In this document: one piece after another, positions 30,503 through 33,671 of the stretch
How the letters are laid out: every line of letters begins with the position of its first letter
Numbering within the stretch: the first letter of the stretch is position 1
Origin: Discostella pseudostelligera
Taxonomy: Eukaryota; Bacillariophyta; Thalassiosirophyceae; Thalassiosirales; Thalassiosiraceae
DNA length: 33,671 nucleotides
NCBI GenBank assembly: GCA_036940085.1
Contig: JALLBK010000198.1
Span: forward strand, 1-33,671
Direction of reading: 5' to 3'
The notes under the pieces: generated by a model
The model's database searches: none
Told to the model about the DNA's origin: nothing
Seen by the model: only the letters and a program-made list of their open reading frames with translations
Position numbers and translations under genes: made by a program

Positions 30503-30523
30503 GTTCCCGATATCTTTCAAATT
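30503..30523. repeat. Partial direct copy of the inverted-repeat right arm
   Basis: GTTCCCG-ATATCTTTCAAATT here repeats GTTCCCGCCATATCTTTCAAATT at 30469-30491, but lacks the CC that completes the GGCGGGAA core. Confidence 0.75.
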
Positions 30524-30550
30524 CACCGCTGGCGGCTGGCGTCTGCAACA

Positions 30551-30594
30551 TTCATTAGCATTCATTGCATTGCATTGCTTGCATTGCGTTGCAA
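30551..30594. repeat. ATTGC-type short tandem repeats
   Basis: A run of TTCATT/GCATT/TTGCA words just upstream of the RCC1-like start, similar in type to the CATTGC run before the M18 gene. Confidence 0.6.
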
Positions 30595-30683
30595 CCGATC
30601 ATGTCATCGCTCCTCGATCGACCCCGTCGACAGAATGCCAAGCAGTCGTCCTACTAACTTATCTCTGGCCTTCTCTATTTTGA

Positions 30684-33236
30684 ATGGAAGCAAAGCAAGA
30701 ATATCGATCCAGTGTCTACGTGTGGGGTAGCACCGCTCATGGTGCGCTTGGCTGTCCTGACACCAAGGTCAAGGCGGCGGCGACCAAGAAAGTGCAACTC
30801 GTACCAAAGAAATTGACGGAATGTTGCACGATGCGCATTATGAACGGTGGCAATCCTCTTCGGGTAGTTGATGGAAATGGATATTCAACAGTCATTACTG
30901 ACAAATTCGAGGGTTACACTTGGGGCGATGGACGCGGCGGCGGTGGCAGTAGTGAGCGAAGGAATGCATCGGTTGCATTACGGGCTAATGCAGGCCCATG
31001 CAAAATGAAAAAGGTTCATGCTAGTAGCATAACAAGTATTGCGCATGGAATTGGGCACAATTATGCATTGAGTTTGAAGGGAGAATTGTATTGTTGGGGG
31101 GATGTAAATTATTTGGTTCATGGCACTGGCAAACCTGCCAATTCAATTGATCACCATGGTAGACCACGACCAAAGATCAGAGCAGGTGGAAACGAGTCAA
31201 GACAAACGTTCACACATCCTACAAAAATAGATATTGGAGTTCACTCATCGAAGGTCACTGCTGTGGCATGTGGGGAAAAGCATGCGTGTATCCTTCTTCA
31301 GAACGGTACGATCATGACATCGGGTGCAAATGATGCTGGTCAGCTTGGTCTCGGTGTTATTCACGAGCTCAAAGAGAAAGGGAGAGGATTCCACACAATA
31401 CAAAGTGTCAGAAGAGGAAACAGCTGTCTGAACTGTGTCACATTTAAGGAACTAGCGTGTGGCAACAACCATTGTGCAGCAATTTCTTCTGATGGTGCTT
31501 CGCTTTATACTTGGGGTTGGGGTGATGCTGGTCGGTTAGGTATGGGTAATGAGAAGATGCATAACCAACCAACCTGCGTCGAATCTCTCTCAATATTTGC
31601 ACCGTTTGCTGTCGTATCATGCGGATCAGCCCAGACACTTGTTGCAACAGAAGGTGGAGATGTGTATGGGTTTGGTTGGAATGCGCATGGTCAAGTCAGC
31701 GGCGCTATCAAATATGATCACACCGGTGGTTTGTCTGATTCCTGTCAATTACCGGTGTTGTGCTTGAAAAATAAGGGGGTTGTCAAATTGAGTTGCAGCG
31801 GATTTCACTCTGCAGCAATAACACTCGCTGGAGATTTGTACATGTGGGGTAAGTCGCGACCTATCGAGACAAGTAATAGTGGCACCCAGTCGACAGCTCA
31901 GCTGAATTCTTCTCTGTAATTGGTCGCCCAGGTATGAACGAAGATGGAGAGTGTGGTGCTGGTCACGAGCAACTGATTACGGCTCCATCAAAGGTTTCCT
32001 TCCCAGACACTGAAGCAGAACAATACGCCGTTGCGGTTTCATGTGGACGTTCATTTACTGGTGAGCTACGTTCAAAGAAGTGAATGCATCAATGGCCGTG
32101 CTTTTTCGTTCTGACCGAAGGATGCTCCATGTGTATTCTACTTTGCAGTGTGTATCATGTCGAATTACTTGCCATTGGAAGCAGAGGACTTCAATAATCA
32201 ACTACAGAAGGAAACTCTGGAAGCTGAGAGCGTAAATAAACGAACATTCGCCGCGCAGGTAATTGCACGATTTGCGCGAAGACTGCTGCGCAAAAAGCCG
32301 GCTCCAGTTATCCAAATCGTAGATGTGGATCCACCACCAGATAATGCATCGGAAGAGTTTCAGCTTGACGAGTCCTCTTCGTCGTCTTCGAATTCATCAA
32401 TATCAGTGGATGTCATCGCAATGAATGCAGAGGCAGAGCCGCAGGTCGAGGACCAATTCATTGATACACAAAAAGTAAGCGAGGAGGACCTCCATTCCTC
32501 AGTAGATATGTCCCCTGTTGCAGTAATTGGTCAACAAAATGATGTCCAGGATGTTGAGTCTGGCGTGGAGCAGGAGATAACCGAAGCAGGATCTCATAAA
32601 ATGCGCGCGGAAGTTGTCATATCCCGAATTCTACACGAACAACCCGAACCCATACGGTCTCCGAAACAGAAGAGTGATGCTGCACCCGTCAGGGATGATC
32701 AGATTGACAAGGCTGCAACTAGGATGAAGTTGGCGAGAGAGCGTCGAGAACAACAGGCGGTTGCCAAAAAGATATTACCTAGAGTCCAAAGAAGTGCCGC
32801 AACGAAGATTCAGCATGAAAGGAAGGAGCACATTACAAAGACATCTCTGACAGTCAACGTTGAACAGAAAAGTGATGCTGAACTGGCGCATCTTGAATGG
32901 AACAGGAAACTCCTAGAAAAGAGAGAATCGAGATTGAAAGCTAAGGATCAAGCAGAGAAAGAAGCAGCGGTAATCAGAGAACGAGATATGAGAATTGAAC
33001 GGGAGCGGGAGAAGTTAGTAGAGCAGCAGACACGTATGAATCTGGAGGAGCAAAAAAGAAATGCAAAGAATGCAAGAACATTACTACTGTTGAAGGAGTC
33101 GGAAGAGCTCAAGCGCTTGGAGGAGAAACTGAATTCTCCTCATGAAATGACATTGCCGAGAGGTTATGAGAACAAAGAAAACCGATCCAACTTCCGTGAT
33201 CTGAAGCAATGGACTAAAGCGCTGTCTGGAGCTTGA
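30684..33236 (+). CDS. RCC1-repeat protein with IQ motif and C-terminal coiled coil
   Basis: Three exons: 30684-31848, 31932-32060 and 32149-33236; introns of 83 and 88 nt are GT-AG, both phase 1, giving 793 residues. Residues 10-430 are a seven-bladed RCC1-like propeller: SVYVWGSTAHGALG (10-23), YTWGDGRGG (78-86), LYCWGDVNYLVHG (135-147), IMTSGANDAGQLGLG (210-224), LYTWGWGDAGRLGMG (274-288), VYGFGWNAHGQVSG (327-340) and LYMWGMNEDGECGAGH (385-400, created by splicing across intron 1). An IQ-like calmodulin/light-chain-binding motif is at about 464-482 (FAAQVIARFARRLLRKK) with a weaker one at about 646-660 (RSAATKIQHERKEHI). Residues 676-758 are a Glu/Lys/Arg-rich coiled coil. RCC1 proteins range from Ran exchange factors to signalling scaffolds; the IQ and coiled-coil tail argues for a cytoskeletal or signalling scaffold rather than RCC1 itself. 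Confidence 0.87.
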
Positions 33237-33455
33237 ATGTATGAATAGATATATCTTATTAGAAACGCCGCTATGATTATGTATGAATCGTACTCCTACC
33301 CAACTGCTTAAATGGCGACCCGTCAACAACTTCTGAATCGCTGCCGCGTGGAGTGCGGACTCTAGGATTGCAGTCGAGTCAACAGGCATTCTCCTCACAG
33401 AGGCGCTTTCCCGTATCCTCCCGCCAAAACGTTTCTGCAACGTGGAAGTCTGTGG

Positions 33456-33480
33456 AAGTCGAGTCGAGTCGAGTCGAGTC
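33456..33480. repeat. (GAGTC)4 pentanucleotide repeat
   Basis: Four perfect GAGTC units at 33461-33480 preceded by an AAGTC unit and by a duplicated GTGGAAGTC (33443-33451 and 33452-33460). Confidence 0.9.
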
Positions 33481-33486
33481 GTCTGT

Positions 33487-33543
33487 TTCCCGCCAAATCG
33501 GACCATTTACACGTGGAATTACAGATGTTAGATTTGGCGGGAA
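33487..33543. promoter_or_regulatory. 13-bp inverted repeat of E2F-like elements
   Basis: TTCCCGCCAAATC (33487-33499) and GATTTGGCGGGAA (33531-33543) are perfect reverse complements separated by 31 bp, containing CACGTGG (33511-33517) in the spacer. The arrangement mirrors the pairs at 24044-24084 and 30445-30486. Confidence 0.6.
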
Positions 33544-33650
33544 CATCAGTACGTCACAGTGAGCACATCACGTGAGTGCCGACTACCATGCATCTCTTCT
33601 ACTTGCCGACTGCCGATGCGATGAAGCCTCTTCGGATGACTTCCATTGCA

Positions 33651-33671
33651 TGCTGAATGCTGAATGCTGAA
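33651..33671. repeat. (TGCTGAA)3 repeat at window end
   Basis: Three perfect TGCTGAA heptamers reach the last base; the array may continue past the window. Confidence 0.9.

Larger units (their letters stand above)
30108..30683. promoter_or_regulatory. Shared upstream region of the GH94-like and RCC1-like genes
   Basis: About 575 bp between divergent starts, unusually rich in repeats: GTGTGGT tandem repeats (30264-30283), the small palindrome CAGGAAAGTTCCTG (30299-30312), repeated AGATC/GATCTT words (about 30380-30434), a 17-bp perfect inverted repeat (30445-30486), a partial second copy of its right arm (30503-30523) and ATTGC-type repeats (30551-30594). No gene is visible. Confidence 0.55.
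33237..33671. other. Intergenic tail of the window with E2F-like elements and short repeats
   Basis: 435 bp downstream of the RCC1-like gene. It includes CTCCCGCCAAAA (33419-33430), a (GAGTC)n run, a 13-bp inverted repeat of TTCCCGCC-type elements and a terminal heptamer repeat. It resembles the other divergent promoter regions, so another gene probably begins beyond the window edge. No gene is seen inside. Confidence 0.5.

Noticed and set aside
1..33671. tRNA or rRNA genes
   Set aside because: No cloverleaf-compatible sequence with a T-loop GTTCRANNC and matching arms was recognised by eye on either strand; a covariance-model scan was not possible here.

Overview
The window looks like nuclear DNA of a photosynthetic stramenopile, most probably a centric diatom. 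The evidence is indirect but consistent. Genes are dense and on both strands. About twenty short GT-AG introns can be placed by codon phase and domain continuity, most of them 69-145 nt and two slightly over 200 nt. Three proteins begin with a signal peptide followed by a diatom-type plastid cleavage motif (an Ala/Ser stretch and then Phe or Trp). There are also mitochondrial genes (cytochrome c1, CMC2) and a eukaryotic ribosome-biogenesis methyltransferase. I see no operons, bacterial signals, CRISPR array, rRNA, tRNA or recognisable transposon.

Layout from left to right: (1) 50-1315 (+), a CmcJ/AsaB-type putative oxygenase interrupted by an in-frame TAG. (2) About 1 kb of non-coding DNA with a 36-bp tandem duplication. 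(3) 2303-3838 (+), a single-pass membrane protein of unknown function. (4) 5320-4027 (-), a plastid-targeted protein with two ABM-type (dimeric alpha-beta barrel) domains. (5) 5827-9038 (+), the SPB1/FTSJ3 rRNA 2'-O-methyltransferase. (6) 12369-9091 (-), a bifunctional PabA-PabB aminodeoxychorismate synthase with a likely plastid presequence. (7) 13078-15542 (+), an M18 aspartyl aminopeptidase in six exons, one only 23 nt long. (8) 16029-15511 (-), a small helicase-associated-domain-like protein. (9) 17534-16350 (-), a PhzF-family protein. (10) 17877-18200 (+), CMC2. (11) 19727-18556 (-), cytochrome c1. (12) 20139-22874 (+), a PqiA-like polytopic membrane protein. (13) 23975-22957 (-), a thylakoid-lumen PsbP-like protein. 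(14) 24205-25233 (+), a TRIP4/ASC-1-like zinc-finger protein. (15) 30107-25361 (-), a 1425-residue membrane-anchored GH94 (cellobiose phosphorylase)-like protein in six exons. (16) 30684-33236 (+), an RCC1-repeat protein with an IQ motif and a coiled-coil tail.

The genes do not form one pathway. Most are housekeeping: rRNA modification, folate precursor synthesis in the plastid, respiratory complex III and IV assembly, photosystem-related lumen protein, peptide turnover. Many neighbours are divergent and share 200-700 bp promoter regions. Several of these regions carry a recurrent GGCGGGAA / TTCCCGCC element resembling an E2F site, three times as inverted pairs. The points most worth a second look are the GH94-like type II membrane enzyme, the in-frame TAG of the CmcJ-like gene sitting exactly behind a perfect splice-donor-like sequence, the paired E2F-like palindromes, and the 23-nt microexon.
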